This document shows, in pieces, positions 44,802-54,913 of a stretch of DNA of 64,000 nucleotides. The translations under genes were made by a program, and so were the position numbers. The stretch comes from Herbidospora daliensis (lineage in GTDB: Bacteria; Actinomycetota; Actinomycetes; Streptosporangiales; Streptosporangiaceae). The DNA is taken from contig NZ_BBXF01000005.1 in NCBI RefSeq assembly GCF_001570585.1, positions 930,001-994,000 on the forward strand, in the 5' to 3' direction. The notes under the pieces are model-generated. The model saw only the letters and a program-made list of their open reading frames with translations, was not told where the DNA came from and did not search any database. The first letter of the stretch is position 1; every line of letters begins with the position of its first letter.

Positions 44802-46652
44802 GTGATCCCGGCTGACGAGCGCGACTTCGACGACCTCCTGGCGATGCTGAAGGAGACCAGGGGTTTCGACTTCACCGGCTACAAGCGCACCACGCTGATG
44901 CGCCGCGTCGCGCGGCGGCTGGAATCGCTCAAGCTCCGCGACTACAGCGAATACCGCGACTACCTGGAGCTGGAGCCCGAGGAGTTCAACCGGCTGTTCG
45001 ACAGCCTGCTGATCAACGTGACCAGCTTCTTCCGCGACCCCGTCGCCTGGCAGGTGCTCCGCGAGCGGGTCGTGCCCGCCATCGTCTCGGGCAAGCAGGC
45101 GGGCAAGGGCATCCGGATCTGGAGCGCCGGATGCGCGACCGGCGAGGAGGCGTACAGTCTCGCGATGGTCCTGGCCGAGGAGCTCGGCGTCGACGAGTTC
45201 AAGAACCGGGTCAAGATCTACGCCACCGACCTCGACGAACAGGCGCTCCAGGTGGCCCGCAGCGCGACCTACACCGACCGCCAGATGGCCGAGGTGCCCC
45301 CGGAGCTCCGCGAGCGGTACTTCGAGTCCTCGGAGAGTCTCCACGCGTTCCGCCGCGACCTGCGCCGCCAGGTGATCTTCGGCCGCAACGACCTGACCCG
45401 CGACGCCCCGATCTCCCGGGTCGACCTGCTGCTGGCCCGCAACACGCTGATGTACTTCAACACCGAGACGCAGCTCACCATCGTCCGGCGCTTCCACTTC
45501 GCGCTGGCCAACCCCGGCTACCTGTTCCTCGGCAAGGCCGAGATGCTGCTCAACCACGGCGACAAGTTCGAGCCCCTCGACCTGCGCATGCGGCTGTTCA
45601 AGAAGACCGGGACCGTCACCTCCGGGGCCCGCCCCGCCTGGTCGTCCGCGCTGCCCTCCCACACGACGATGGGCGAGCTGCAGAGCTCCGCCCTGGCCTC
45701 CGGGCCGGTCGCCCAGCTCGGGCTCGACACCAGCGGCCGGCTCGCCCTGGTCAACAGCCGCGCCGAGATGCTCTTCAGCCTCAACCCGCGCGACATCGGC
45801 CGCCCGTTCCAGGACCTGGAGGTCTCCTACCGGCCGGTCGAGCTGCGCTCGGTGATCGAGCAGGCCCAGACCGAACTGCGCACCGTCGAGCTCCAGGAGA
45901 TTATCTGGCAGCGGTCGGGGCAGCCCGATCTCGGCGTGTACGACATCTCGGTCGTCCCCCTGCAGAACGGCGACGGCGACCTCGTCGGGGTCGGCATCAG
46001 CTTCTACGACGTCACCCGCTACCGCCGCCTGCGCGACGAGCTCGAACAGGCCAACCGCGAGCTCGAGAACGCCTACGAGGAGCTCCAGTCGCTCAACGAG
46101 GAGCTGGAGACCACCAACGAGGAACTCCAGTCCACGAACGAGGAGCTCGAGACCACCAACGAGGAGCTCCAGTCGACCAACGAGGAACTGGAGACCATGA
46201 ACGAGGAGCTCCAGTCGACCAACGACGAGCTCCAGCAGATCAACGACGCCCTCAACGCCCGCAGCGACGAGCTCGACAAGGCCAACGCGTTCGTCTCGGC
46301 GATGGTCCGCAGCCTCGGCGACGCCGTCGCGGTCGTCGACACCGAGCTGCGCGTGCTGGTCTGGAGCCCCGGGGCCGAGGAGCTGTGGGGGGTGCGCGCC
46401 GAGGAGGCCGCCGGGCGGGCGCTGACCGGCCTGGACATCGGCCTGCCCCTCGACGATCTCGCGGCCCGCCTGAAGACCATGCTCACCGACGCCGAGCCGC
46501 GCGACTGGCCCGACGGCATCGCCGTCGACGCCGTCAACCGGCGGGGCCGCACCACCCGGCTGAGCATCGAGTTCTCCCGCATGCTCGACGAAGAGGGCCA
46601 CACCGCCGGCGTCATCCTGCTGATGGACATCCTCGACCCGGCGGCCTCCTAG
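44802..46652 (+). CDS. CheR methyltransferase fused to PAS, coiled coil and PAS
   Basis: A 616-residue protein. CheR N-domain at about 5-60 and SAM-binding domain at about 95-270 (IRIWSAGCATGEEAYSLAMVLAEE, with the unusual LLARNTLMYF where LLCRNVLIYF is common), PAS-like domain at about 300-400, a coiled coil at about 405-495 made of 14-residue repeats of the NEELETTNEELQST type, and a second PAS at about 495-610. No histidine kinase or receiver follows. It probably methylates Glu residues on a partner, reversed by the adjacent CheB. GTG start with GGAGG immediately upstream. Confidence 0.88.
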   Translation: MIPADERDFDDLLAMLKETRGFDFTGYKRTTLMRRVARRLESLKLRDYSEYRDYLELEPEEFNRLFDSLLINVTSFFRDPVAWQVLRERVVPAIVSGKQAGKGIRIWSAGCATGEEAYSLAMVLAEELGVDEFKNRVKIYATDLDEQALQVARSATYTDRQMAEVPPELRERYFESSESLHAFRRDLRRQVIFGRNDLTRDAPISRVDLLLARNTLMYFNTETQLTIVRRFHFALANPGYLFLGKAEMLLNHGDKFEPLDLRMRLFKKTGTVTSGARPAWSSALPSHTTMGELQSSALASGPVAQLGLDTSGRLALVNSRAEMLFSLNPRDIGRPFQDLEVSYRPVELRSVIEQAQTELRTVELQEIIWQRSGQPDLGVYDISVVPLQNGDGDLVGVGISFYDVTRYRRLRDELEQANRELENAYEELQSLNEELETTNEELQSTNEELETTNEELQSTNEELETMNEELQSTNDELQQINDALNARSDELDKANAFVSAMVRSLGDAVAVVDTELRVLVWSPGAEELWGVRAEEAAGRALTGLDIGLPLDDLAARLKTMLTDAEPRDWPDGIAVDAVNRRGRTTRLSIEFSRMLDEEGHTAGVILLMDILDPAAS

Positions 46653-46699
46653 GGCGCCCGGCTCCGTTAGGCGATCAACGGTCCGGGCAGGGTCGCAGC

Positions 46700-47563
46700 A
46701 TGCCAGAGGAACCGAATCAGACACCGCCGGGTCAGACGCAGCGTTATCCCGGGAGCAGCGGCGACATGGCGCCCGAGCCCCGCGACGAGATGCGCGACTA
46801 CGCGGGCCGCGACCTGCTCAAGGGCAGGAAGGCCCTGATCACCGGAGGCGACTCGGGCATCGGCAGGGCCGTGGCGGTCGCCTTCGCCAAGGAGGGGGCC
46901 GACGTCGCCGTCGCCTACCTGAGCGAGCACGAGGACGCCGAGCACACCCGGGCGCTGGTCGAGCGGGAGGGCCGCCGCTGCGTGCTGCTGCCGGGCGACC
47001 TCGGCCGGGCCGAGCACTGCGCGGAGGTGGTCGAGCGCACCGTCGAGGAACTGGGCGGGCTCGACCTGCTCGTCAACAACGTCGCCTACCAGGAGCCGGT
47101 CGACTCGCTCGACGAACTCGGCGACGACCAGTGGAACCACACCTTCGCGGTGAACATCCACAGCTACTTCCGGGTCACCAAGGCCGCCCTGCGGCACATG
47201 GGCGACGGCGCGTCGATCATCAACACCTCGTCGATCAACGGCCTGCGGGGCAACAAGACCCTGATCGACTACGCCGCCACCAAGGGCGCGATCAACGCGT
47301 TCACGATGTCGATGGCGCAGAACCTGGTCGACAAGGGCATCCGCGTGAACGCGGTCGCCCCCGGCCCGGTCTGGACCCCGCTGATCCCGGCCACCTTCCC
47401 CGAGGAGAAGGTCGAGCAGTTCGGGAAGCAGGCCCCGATGAAACGGGCCGCCGACCCCGACGAGATCGCGCCGTCGTACGTGTTCTTCGCCTCGGGACGC
47501 CTGTCGTCCTACTACACCGGCGAGGTCCTGGCCCCGATCGGCGGCGAGACCCTCCCGGGCTGA
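46700..47563 (+). CDS. SDR oxidoreductase, general stress protein 39/YghA-like
   Basis: A 287-residue NAD(P)-dependent reductase. An N-terminal tail rich in Pro, Glu and Asp (EPNQTPPGQTQRYPG) precedes the Rossmann core: ITGGDSGIGRA at about 47-57, NNVAYQ near 124, Ser in NTSSINGL near 174, and YAATKGA near 188-194. The long N-terminal tail is characteristic of the stress-induced GSP39/YghA group. ATG at 46700 follows AGGG. Its location after the CheB-CheR pair fits a stress regulon. Confidence 0.88.
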   Translation: MPEEPNQTPPGQTQRYPGSSGDMAPEPRDEMRDYAGRDLLKGRKALITGGDSGIGRAVAVAFAKEGADVAVAYLSEHEDAEHTRALVEREGRRCVLLPGDLGRAEHCAEVVERTVEELGGLDLLVNNVAYQEPVDSLDELGDDQWNHTFAVNIHSYFRVTKAALRHMGDGASIINTSSINGLRGNKTLIDYAATKGAINAFTMSMAQNLVDKGIRVNAVAPGPVWTPLIPATFPEEKVEQFGKQAPMKRAADPDEIAPSYVFFASGRLSSYYTGEVLAPIGGETLPG

Positions 47564-47575
47564 CACCCGGGAGGG
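47550..47575. terminator. Hairpin spanning the SDR stop codon
   Basis: CCCTCCCGGG (47550-47559) pairs perfectly with CCCGGGAGGG (47566-47575) around a 6-base loop that contains the TGA stop at 47561-47563. It can end both convergent genes, or fold over the stop codon. No U-tract follows. Confidence 0.6.
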
Positions 47576-47584
47576 CCGGTCAGG

Positions 47585-49054
47585 TCACGTGCCGCAGGTG
47601 TAGCCGCTCACCGTGGCGGTGTTGCCGGTGGGCCGGGTCACCTGGAAGCCGAACGTGGTGCTGCCGTTCGGCGCGAGGTTGCCGTTGTAGTTCTGGTTGG
47701 TCGCGGTCACCGTCTGGCCGGAGACGGTCAGGGTGGCGTTCCACGAGCCCGACAGGGTGTGCCCGGACGGGAGCGTGAAGGTCACCCGCCAGCCGCTCAG
47801 CGCCGAGGTGCCGGTGTTGGTGACGGTCACGGGCTGGACGACGTACCCGTTGCCCCACTGGGTCTGCACGGTCCCGGTCGCCGAGCACGGGCCGCCGGGC
47901 TGCGGGCTGGGCGAAGGCGACGGCGACGGGCTCGGTGACGGTGAAGGACTGGGCGAGGGGCTGGGCGACGGGCTGGGCGACGGTGACGGGTTCACACCCG
48001 ACGGGGGGACGCGGATGATGCGGTCGTCCGCCGCGACCGGGCTGCCCCGGCCGTCGCGGTTGCTGGTGCCAACCCACAACCAGCCGTCGGGGCCGACGGC
48101 GACGGCGCGGAGGCGGCCGTACTGGCCCTGGAGCTGGGAGGAGGTGCCGGCGGAGCCGCCCGAGCCGTTCAGCGACACCGTCCACAGGCGGGTGCCGCGC
48201 AGGGCGGCCACGAAGAGGGTGTTGTTGGCGTAGGCGAGGCCGCTCGGGGAGGCCTCGGCGGTCGTCCAGGTGACGATCGGGTTGCGGAACGACGCGTTGC
48301 CGCAGGTGCCCTCACAGGTCGGCCAGCCGTAGTTGCCGCCCGCGACGATCTGGTTGACCTCGTCGGTGGTGTTCTGGCCGAATTCGGTGGCGTACATGCG
48401 GCCCTGGCCGTCCCAGGCGAGGCCCTGGACGTTGCGGTGACCCAGGCTGTAGACCCGCGAGCCGGCGATGGGGTTGCTCGAGGGGATGCTGCCGTCGGGG
48501 TTCACACGCAGGATCTTCCCGGCGGGCGAGCTGAGGTTCTGGGCGTTGGACGTCGTCCCGGCGTCGCCGGTGGCGATGTAGAGCAGGCCGTCGGGGCCGA
48601 AGGCGATGCGCCCGCCGTCGTGGAAGTTCGCCCGCGGGATGCCCGACAGCAGGACGTTCTGGGTCGAGGGCGCGCTCAGGCGGAAGCGGGCCAGGCGGTT
48701 GTCGGAGGAGGTGGTGAAGTAGACGTAGACCCACTGGTCCTGGGCGTAGGTCGGGGAGACGGCGATGCCGAGCAGGCCGCTCTCCCCCGACGCGGACACG
48801 CCGCTGACGGTCGCCACGGCGACCGGGGTCTGGCCGGGCCGCACCTGCATGACGCGGCCCGTGTTGCGTTCGGTGACCAGGGCACTCCCGTCGGGGAGGA
48901 AGGCGAACCCCCACGGGACCTGGAGCCCGGTGACCGACACCTGGGCCCGGTCGAAGTCGAAGCCGCCGACCACGGCGGCCCGGGCCGGCAGGGCGATCAT
49001 GACTCCGAGGAGCAGGACCGCCGCGGCGATGACGTGCCTAACGTGTCTGGACAT
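47585..49054 (-). CDS. Secreted PQQ-type sugar dehydrogenase with cellulose-binding module
   Basis: A 489-residue exported protein. Signal peptide (residues 1-27), a six-bladed glucose/sorbosone dehydrogenase propeller at about 30-355 (VPWGFAFLPDGSALVTER, GESGLLGIAVSP, NFHDGGRIAFGPDGLLYIATGD, YSLGHRNVQGLAWD, EFGQNTTDEVN), a Pro-Ser linker of about 30 residues (47903-47990), and a CBM2 at about 390-489 bounded by Cys pairs. The enzyme would oxidise aldoses at a plant-wall surface using PQQ. ATG 49054 gives a normal signal peptide; a longer frame to 49096 does not. Confidence 0.88.
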   Translation of the reverse strand: MSRHVRHVIAAAVLLLGVMIALPARAAVVGGFDFDRAQVSVTGLQVPWGFAFLPDGSALVTERNTGRVMQVRPGQTPVAVATVSGVSASGESGLLGIAVSPTYAQDQWVYVYFTTSSDNRLARFRLSAPSTQNVLLSGIPRANFHDGGRIAFGPDGLLYIATGDAGTTSNAQNLSSPAGKILRVNPDGSIPSSNPIAGSRVYSLGHRNVQGLAWDGQGRMYATEFGQNTTDEVNQIVAGGNYGWPTCEGTCGNASFRNPIVTWTTAEASPSGLAYANNTLFVAALRGTRLWTVSLNGSGGSAGTSSQLQGQYGRLRAVAVGPDGWLWVGTSNRDGRGSPVAADDRIIRVPPSGVNPSPSPSPSPSPSPSPSPSPSPSPSPSPSPQPGGPCSATGTVQTQWGNGYVVQPVTVTNTGTSALSGWRVTFTLPSGHTLSGSWNATLTVSGQTVTATNQNYNGNLAPNGSTTFGFQVTRPTGNTATVSGYTCGT

Positions 49055-49177
49055 TGCGGAACCATACGGGCCCCGGACCACCCTGCCAACGATCATGGGC
49101 GGGCCCGCCCGCCGACCTGCGCGGGCCGAAGAAACTTTCAGCGGCGTACCGCAAATTTTCGCCCCGGAAGACGGGGA

Positions 49178-49210
49178 AGCCCGGGCCTCCGTGGAGGGGA
49201 GGCCCGGGCT
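49178..49210 (-). terminator. Strong hairpin terminator
   Basis: A 13-bp perfect stem: 49178-49190 (AGCCCGGGCCTCC) with 49198-49210 around a 7-base loop, 11 bp after the stop of the minus-strand secreted protein gene. On the minus strand an AAAATTTG-rich stretch follows within about 25 bases. Confidence 0.75.
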
Positions 49211-49221
49211 CGTAGAGGAAA

Positions 49222-50193
49222 CTACTTGACGACCTTCACGTAGTCGCTCGACTCGGAGGAGCCGAAACCGTGGCTACCGTCGTAACGGACGCCCCACGTG
49301 CCGCTGCCCCACGCCTTGACCTTGGTGTAGAACGAGCCGTTGGGGTTGGTCTCGACGGTCTTCACGTACTTCCACTTGTGCGAACCCGCAGGGAGGAAGT
49401 AGACGTCGATGTCCTGCCAGCCCAGCTTGTACCAGCCGTGCCAGTAGTCGCGAGAGTCGTAGCAGCCGCTCCAGCCGTCGTCGACGGGCTTGACGCTGCC
49501 GTCGAGCTCGACATAGGCGCGGTCGTGCTTCTTGTAGTCGTAGTACCAGTCGCCGTAGCACTGGGCGACCTGCAGCTGACCGGTCAGGGTCAGGTGACGC
49601 CCCTTCTTCACCGGCTCGGGGCCAGCGTTGAAGTCGACGATCCGAGTGGCCTTGGGGCCCTTCGGCGGCTTCGGCGGGTCATAGCTGACGTGCTTGACCG
49701 TGAAGCCGGAAGAGCTGGTGTAGAGCTTGCCGTCGAACCCGCGAGCGTAGACCTTCACGGCGTAGAACCCCTTCGGGTCCTTCGTGTCGATCTTCACGCT
49801 CTCGGAGGTGGAGAACCACTGGGGCTTCCACGGCGCCTTCTTCTCCTCCGACGAGTCTGCGGAGGTGCCGTCCGCGGACTTGCCGTCCCACCCGTGACCG
49901 TCCCAACCGGGGCCATCCCAGTCGTCGCGGCCCCAGCTGCCCTTGTGGTCGACCACGATCTTGGCGTGCTTGATGTCCACGCCCTTGACGGTGATCGACA
50001 CGACCTCGGAGTCCCACTTGCCCTTGAGGACAACCTGGCCGGGGTTGACCCAGACATTCGTGATTCTCGGGTTGGGCCCGTCGTGGTGACCGTGCCCGTG
50101 GCCCGGGTCCGCTAAGGCGGGGGCCGCGGAGACGAGCGCCGAGGCGCTCATCGCAGCGGCCGCCACCAGAGCGGTGGCGATGCGCTTGATCAT
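49222..50193 (-). CDS. Secreted Trp/Tyr/Lys/Asp-rich protein of unknown family
   Basis: A 323-residue exported protein with a signal peptide at residues 1-28 and a His-rich mature start (GHGHGHHDG). Two Ig-like segments can be suspected: residues about 42-170 (TNVWVNPGQVVLKGKWD, SITVKGVD) and 185-323 (TLTGQLQVAQCYGDW, LPAGSHKWKYVKTV). A Gly/Asp/Trp insert (DWDGPGWDGHGWDGK) interrupts the first. Two Cys (CYGDW and GCYDSRDYW) may pair. No catalytic motif; a matrix or metal-binding surface protein is possible. The preceding leader holds a 9-bp inverted repeat. I do not recognise the family. Confidence 0.7.
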   Translation of the reverse strand: MIKRIATALVAAAAMSASALVSAAPALADPGHGHGHHDGPNPRITNVWVNPGQVVLKGKWDSEVVSITVKGVDIKHAKIVVDHKGSWGRDDWDGPGWDGHGWDGKSADGTSADSSEEKKAPWKPQWFSTSESVKIDTKDPKGFYAVKVYARGFDGKLYTSSSGFTVKHVSYDPPKPPKGPKATRIVDFNAGPEPVKKGRHLTLTGQLQVAQCYGDWYYDYKKHDRAYVELDGSVKPVDDGWSGCYDSRDYWHGWYKLGWQDIDVYFLPAGSHKWKYVKTVETNPNGSFYTKVKAWGSGTWGVRYDGSHGFGSSESSDYVKVVK

Positions 50194-50222
50194 AAGAGGG
50201 TGCTTCCTCTCCCCGTTACAAC

Positions 50223-50246
50223 GCGCGCTTCCGGCATGAAGCGCGC
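50223..50246. promoter_or_regulatory. Inverted repeat in the leader of the secreted protein gene
   Basis: GCGCGCTTC (50223-50231) and GAAGCGCGC (50238-50246) are perfect 9-bp arms around CGGCAT, about 30 bp upstream of the ATG at 50193. It could be an operator or an mRNA hairpin near the ribosome site. Confidence 0.45.
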
Positions 50247-50352
50247 CTACGTCATAGACGGAAAATCTCCGCCAAAAGTTGCGGGTAAGTCGTGGAAAAA
50301 GTGATCACAACTTGGCAACGGGAACGGGAACTCGCGCGTCGGGGTCAGCTGG

Positions 50353-52176
<1,824 letters not shown>

Positions 52177-52255
52177 TCCGCGTCTCCTCAGGGGGATGCT
52201 GGACAGAGTGACCCGCATCACATCATCGGTAAGTCAACCCTGACAAGATGTCCTG

Positions 52256-52870
52256 GTGACATGGGTGCTCGACCTGACCGGGATCTTCGTTTTCGCCATC
52301 TCCGGCGCGCTGGCCGGCGTCCGCACCCGCCTCGACGTCGTGGGCATGGTGGTGCTGGCGTTCTTCACCGCCGTGGGCGGCGGAATCCTGCGCGACGTCT
52401 TCCTCGGCGTGCAGCCGGCCGCGCTGCACGACGCCGGATACGTGCTGGTCCCGCTGGTGGCGGCGGCGATCGTGTTCTTCTGGCACCCGCAGGTGACCCG
52501 GCTGCTGCCGAGCATCCTCATCTTCGACGCGGCCGGGCTGGGCCTGTTCTGCGCGACCGGCACCGAGAAGGCGCTGCTGTTCGGCCTGTCGCCGCTGCAC
52601 GCGGTGCTGCTCGGGGTGGTCACGGCGGTGGGCGGCGGCGTGCTGCGCGACGTGCTGTCGGGCCAGCGGCCCACGCTGCTCTACGACCGCCAGCTCTACG
52701 CGGTGCCCGCGTTCGTGGGCGCGTTCACCCTCGCCGCGCTGTTCGAGTTCGGTGTACGCGGCCCGCTGGCCGTCGTGGCCGCCGCGGTGCTGGCCTTCGG
52801 CCTGCGGTTCCTGGCGATGAGGCGGGGCTGGCGGGCGCCGCTGGCGCGGGGCGTCACAGACTCGGCATGA
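52256..52870 (+). CDS. TRIC-type cation channel family protein (UPF0126/YadS)
   Basis: A 204-residue membrane protein with seven hydrophobic helices built from two repeats. Each repeat carries the family motif: FTAVGGGILRDVFLG near residue 37 and VTAVGGGVLRDVLSG near 121. Bacterial homologues form trimeric cation channels. GTG start at 52256. It is divergent from the acyl-CoA ligase and overlaps the convergent MocR gene by 17 bp. Confidence 0.9.
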   Translation: MTWVLDLTGIFVFAISGALAGVRTRLDVVGMVVLAFFTAVGGGILRDVFLGVQPAALHDAGYVLVPLVAAAIVFFWHPQVTRLLPSILIFDAAGLGLFCATGTEKALLFGLSPLHAVLLGVVTAVGGGVLRDVLSGQRPTLLYDRQLYAVPAFVGAFTLAALFEFGVRGPLAVVAAAVLAFGLRFLAMRRGWRAPLARGVTDSA

Positions 52871-54242
52871 GCCGGTCGTCGGCCACCGGCCCCCGGCCCG
52901 GCCGGGCGGCGGCGACTTGGGCGATCGCGTCGGCCAGCACGTGGGGCGGATGGCAGTACGACAACCGCAGGTAGCCCTCGCAGGCGCCGTCGACGCCGAA
53001 CCACCGTCCGGGCGCGAGCCGCACCCCCCGCTCGGCCGCCGCCCGCACCACCGGGGCCGCCGACGGGACGTCGAGCTTGGCCCAGACCGACCCGCCGCCG
53101 ACCGGGTGGGGGAAGGTCCAGCCCGGCAGGTGCTCGGCCAGCGCCGTCGTCAGGGCCGCGCGCGAGGTGGCGAGCCAGCCCCGGCGCTCGGCCCGCGACT
53201 CCTCCACGTGGGGGAACAGCTCGGCGACGACGAGCTGGTCGAACACCGCCGTGGCCAGGTCGACGCCCGACCGCAGCACCGACAGCCGCTCGACGAGCTC
53301 GGCGGTGCCGCGCAACCACCCGACGCGGAGCCCGCCCCACCACAACTTCGACGCCGACCCAAGCGTGATCACCCGGTTGTCGGTGTCCCAGCGGGCCAGC
53401 GGCGGCGGCATGACGACGTCGTCGACGGCCACCTCGCCCCACGTCTCGTCGCAGATCAGCGTCACGTCGTGGCGGCGCGCGGCGGCCACGAGGGCGGCCC
53501 GGTGGTCGGCGTCCATCAGCGCGCCGGTGGGGTTGTGGAAGTCGGGCAGCACGTAGGCGACCTTCGCCTGGCGCAGCGAGCTCTCCATCAGCTCCCCCGC
53601 CGCCACCGCCCTGGCCCCGTGGAGCCGGACCGACTGGATCGCGTGGGCGTAGGTCGGCGACTCCAGCAGCACCGGGTCGCCGGCCCTGACGAGCAGCGCG
53701 AACAGCAGGTTCATGGCCTGCTGCGCGCCGGGCGTGATGAGGATCTGCTCCGGCCGGGTGGCCACCCCGCGTTCGGTGTAGCGCCGCGCCACCGCCTCAC
53801 GCAGCACGGGCAGCCCGACCGGGTCGTAGCCGATGCCGAGCAGGTGCCGGTGGTAGCTCGCGGCCGCGGCCGCCACGGCGGGGGCGACCTGCGAGGCGGC
53901 CGGCATCGAGGCGACGTGCAGCGGGATCATGCCGTCGCCGGGGACGGGGATGGTCCAGGGCGTGTCGCCGCCGACGGGCAGCGCGGTCGTGCTGCCCGAC
54001 CCCTGCCGCGCGGTGACGTAGCCGTGGTCCTTGAGCAGGTCGTAGGCGGCGGTCACGGTGGTCCGGCTGACGCCCAGCGCGACGGCCAGATGCCGCTCGG
54101 CGGGCAGCCGCACCCCGACGGGGATCGCGCCGTCGTGCACCCGGCCGCGCAGCGCCTCGGCGAGGGCCCGGTAGTAGGGGCGGGCCCCGGCGGGGACGGC
54201 GAGCAGCCGGGCGAGCTGCTCGGGGGCGATCGTACGCGTCAT
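52854..54242 (-). CDS. MocR/GntR-type regulator with aminotransferase domain
   Basis: A 462-residue regulator. A winged helix at about residues 20-85 (VRLPAERHLAVALGVSRTTVTAAYDLLKDHGYV) is joined to a fold-type I PLP domain at about 110-450. PLP residues are visible: ITPGAQQAMNLLF, PDFHNPTGALM, CDETWGE and the Lys in GSASKLWWGGLRVGW. It is divergent from a YczE-type membrane protein, the same pair as the known YczR-YczE arrangement, with a palindrome between them. Probably senses pyridoxal phosphate or an amino compound. Confidence 0.92.
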   Translation of the reverse strand: MTRTIAPEQLARLLAVPAGARPYYRALAEALRGRVHDGAIPVGVRLPAERHLAVALGVSRTTVTAAYDLLKDHGYVTARQGSGSTTALPVGGDTPWTIPVPGDGMIPLHVASMPAASQVAPAVAAAAASYHRHLLGIGYDPVGLPVLREAVARRYTERGVATRPEQILITPGAQQAMNLLFALLVRAGDPVLLESPTYAHAIQSVRLHGARAVAAGELMESSLRQAKVAYVLPDFHNPTGALMDADHRAALVAAARRHDVTLICDETWGEVAVDDVVMPPPLARWDTDNRVITLGSASKLWWGGLRVGWLRGTAELVERLSVLRSGVDLATAVFDQLVVAELFPHVEESRAERRGWLATSRAALTTALAEHLPGWTFPHPVGGGSVWAKLDVPSAAPVVRAAAERGVRLAPGRWFGVDGACEGYLRLSYCHPPHVLADAIAQVAAARPGRGPVADDRLMPSL

Positions 54243-54256
54243 GCCGCCAGCCTAAG

Positions 54257-54275
54257 GCCAATGTCCGCGATTGGC
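54257..54275. promoter_or_regulatory. Candidate MocR operator
   Basis: GCCAAT (54257-54262) and ATTGGC (54270-54275) are perfect arms around 7 bases in the 73-bp gap between the divergent mocR-type and yczE-type starts. CCAAT palindromes of this shape are plausible binding sites for this regulator class, which normally controls the divergent gene. Confidence 0.5.
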
Positions 54276-54315
54276 TCTGTTACTCACAACGGACGGCCGT
54301 CACACTGGGGCGATT

Positions 54316-54909
54316 ATGGTACAGACATCCACTCATCCCACCTCTATGCGGCTCGTTCGCCTGTACGCCGGCCTGTTCCTCTACGGCGCCGGTTCCGGCC
54401 TCCAGATCGAGTCGAACCTCGGCAGCGCCCCCTGGGACGTCTTCCACCAGGGCCTGTCGCGCCACTTCGGGCTCAGCATCGGCGCCTGGGTCGTCATCGT
54501 CGGGGCGGCCGTGATGCTGCTCTGGATCCCGCTCCGCCAGCGGCCGGGCCTGGGCACGATCAGCAACGTGCTGCTGCTCGGCTGGTTCTTCGACCTGACC
54601 GTCTGGCTGGCGCCTGCCCCGGGCCACTGGGCCGTGCAGTGGGCGTACCTGCTGACCGGGGTGGTCACCGTCGCCGGCGCGACCGCGCTCTACATCGGCG
54701 CGGGGTACGGGCCGGGGCCGCGCGACGGGCTGATGACGGGGCTGCACCGGCTGGGGTTGTCGATCCGGCTGGCGCGGGTGCTCATCGAGCTGACCGTGCT
54801 GGCGTTCGGGTGGCTGCTCGGCGGGGTCGCCGGGGTGGGCACGCTGGTGTTCGCGGTGATGATCGGGCCGGTCACGCAGTTCTTCATGAAGGCTCGGTGG
54901 GTAGCTTGA
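54316..54909 (+). CDS. YczE-type membrane protein
   Basis: A 197-residue protein with five to six hydrophobic helices, of the YczE/YitT-like group. LESNLGSAPWDV-like segment (IESNLGSAPWDVFHQGL) near residue 35 and GAGYGPGPRDGLMTG near 135 form the family's two repeated motifs. Members are linked to MocR regulators and are probably transporters for a vitamin B6-related or amino compound. ATG 54316 follows GGGG. Four bases separate its stop from the GH15 start. Confidence 0.85.
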   Translation: MVQTSTHPTSMRLVRLYAGLFLYGAGSGLQIESNLGSAPWDVFHQGLSRHFGLSIGAWVVIVGAAVMLLWIPLRQRPGLGTISNVLLLGWFFDLTVWLAPAPGHWAVQWAYLLTGVVTVAGATALYIGAGYGPGPRDGLMTGLHRLGLSIRLARVLIELTVLAFGWLLGGVAGVGTLVFAVMIGPVTQFFMKARWVA

Positions 54910-54913
54910 TCAC

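Noticed and set aside
46080-46250. Regular 42-bp repeats as a CRISPR-like array
   Set aside because: Units are contiguous and encode the coiled coil of the CheR-PAS protein; no unique spacers.
44802-46652. Hybrid histidine kinase
   Set aside because: PAS domains and coil suggest it, but no H-box, ATPase or receiver domain follows before the stop at 46652.
47903-47990. Short-period repeat that could be mistaken for a CRISPR or minisatellite
   Set aside because: It is the in-frame Pro-Ser linker of the sugar dehydrogenase, 6-bp period, with no spacers.
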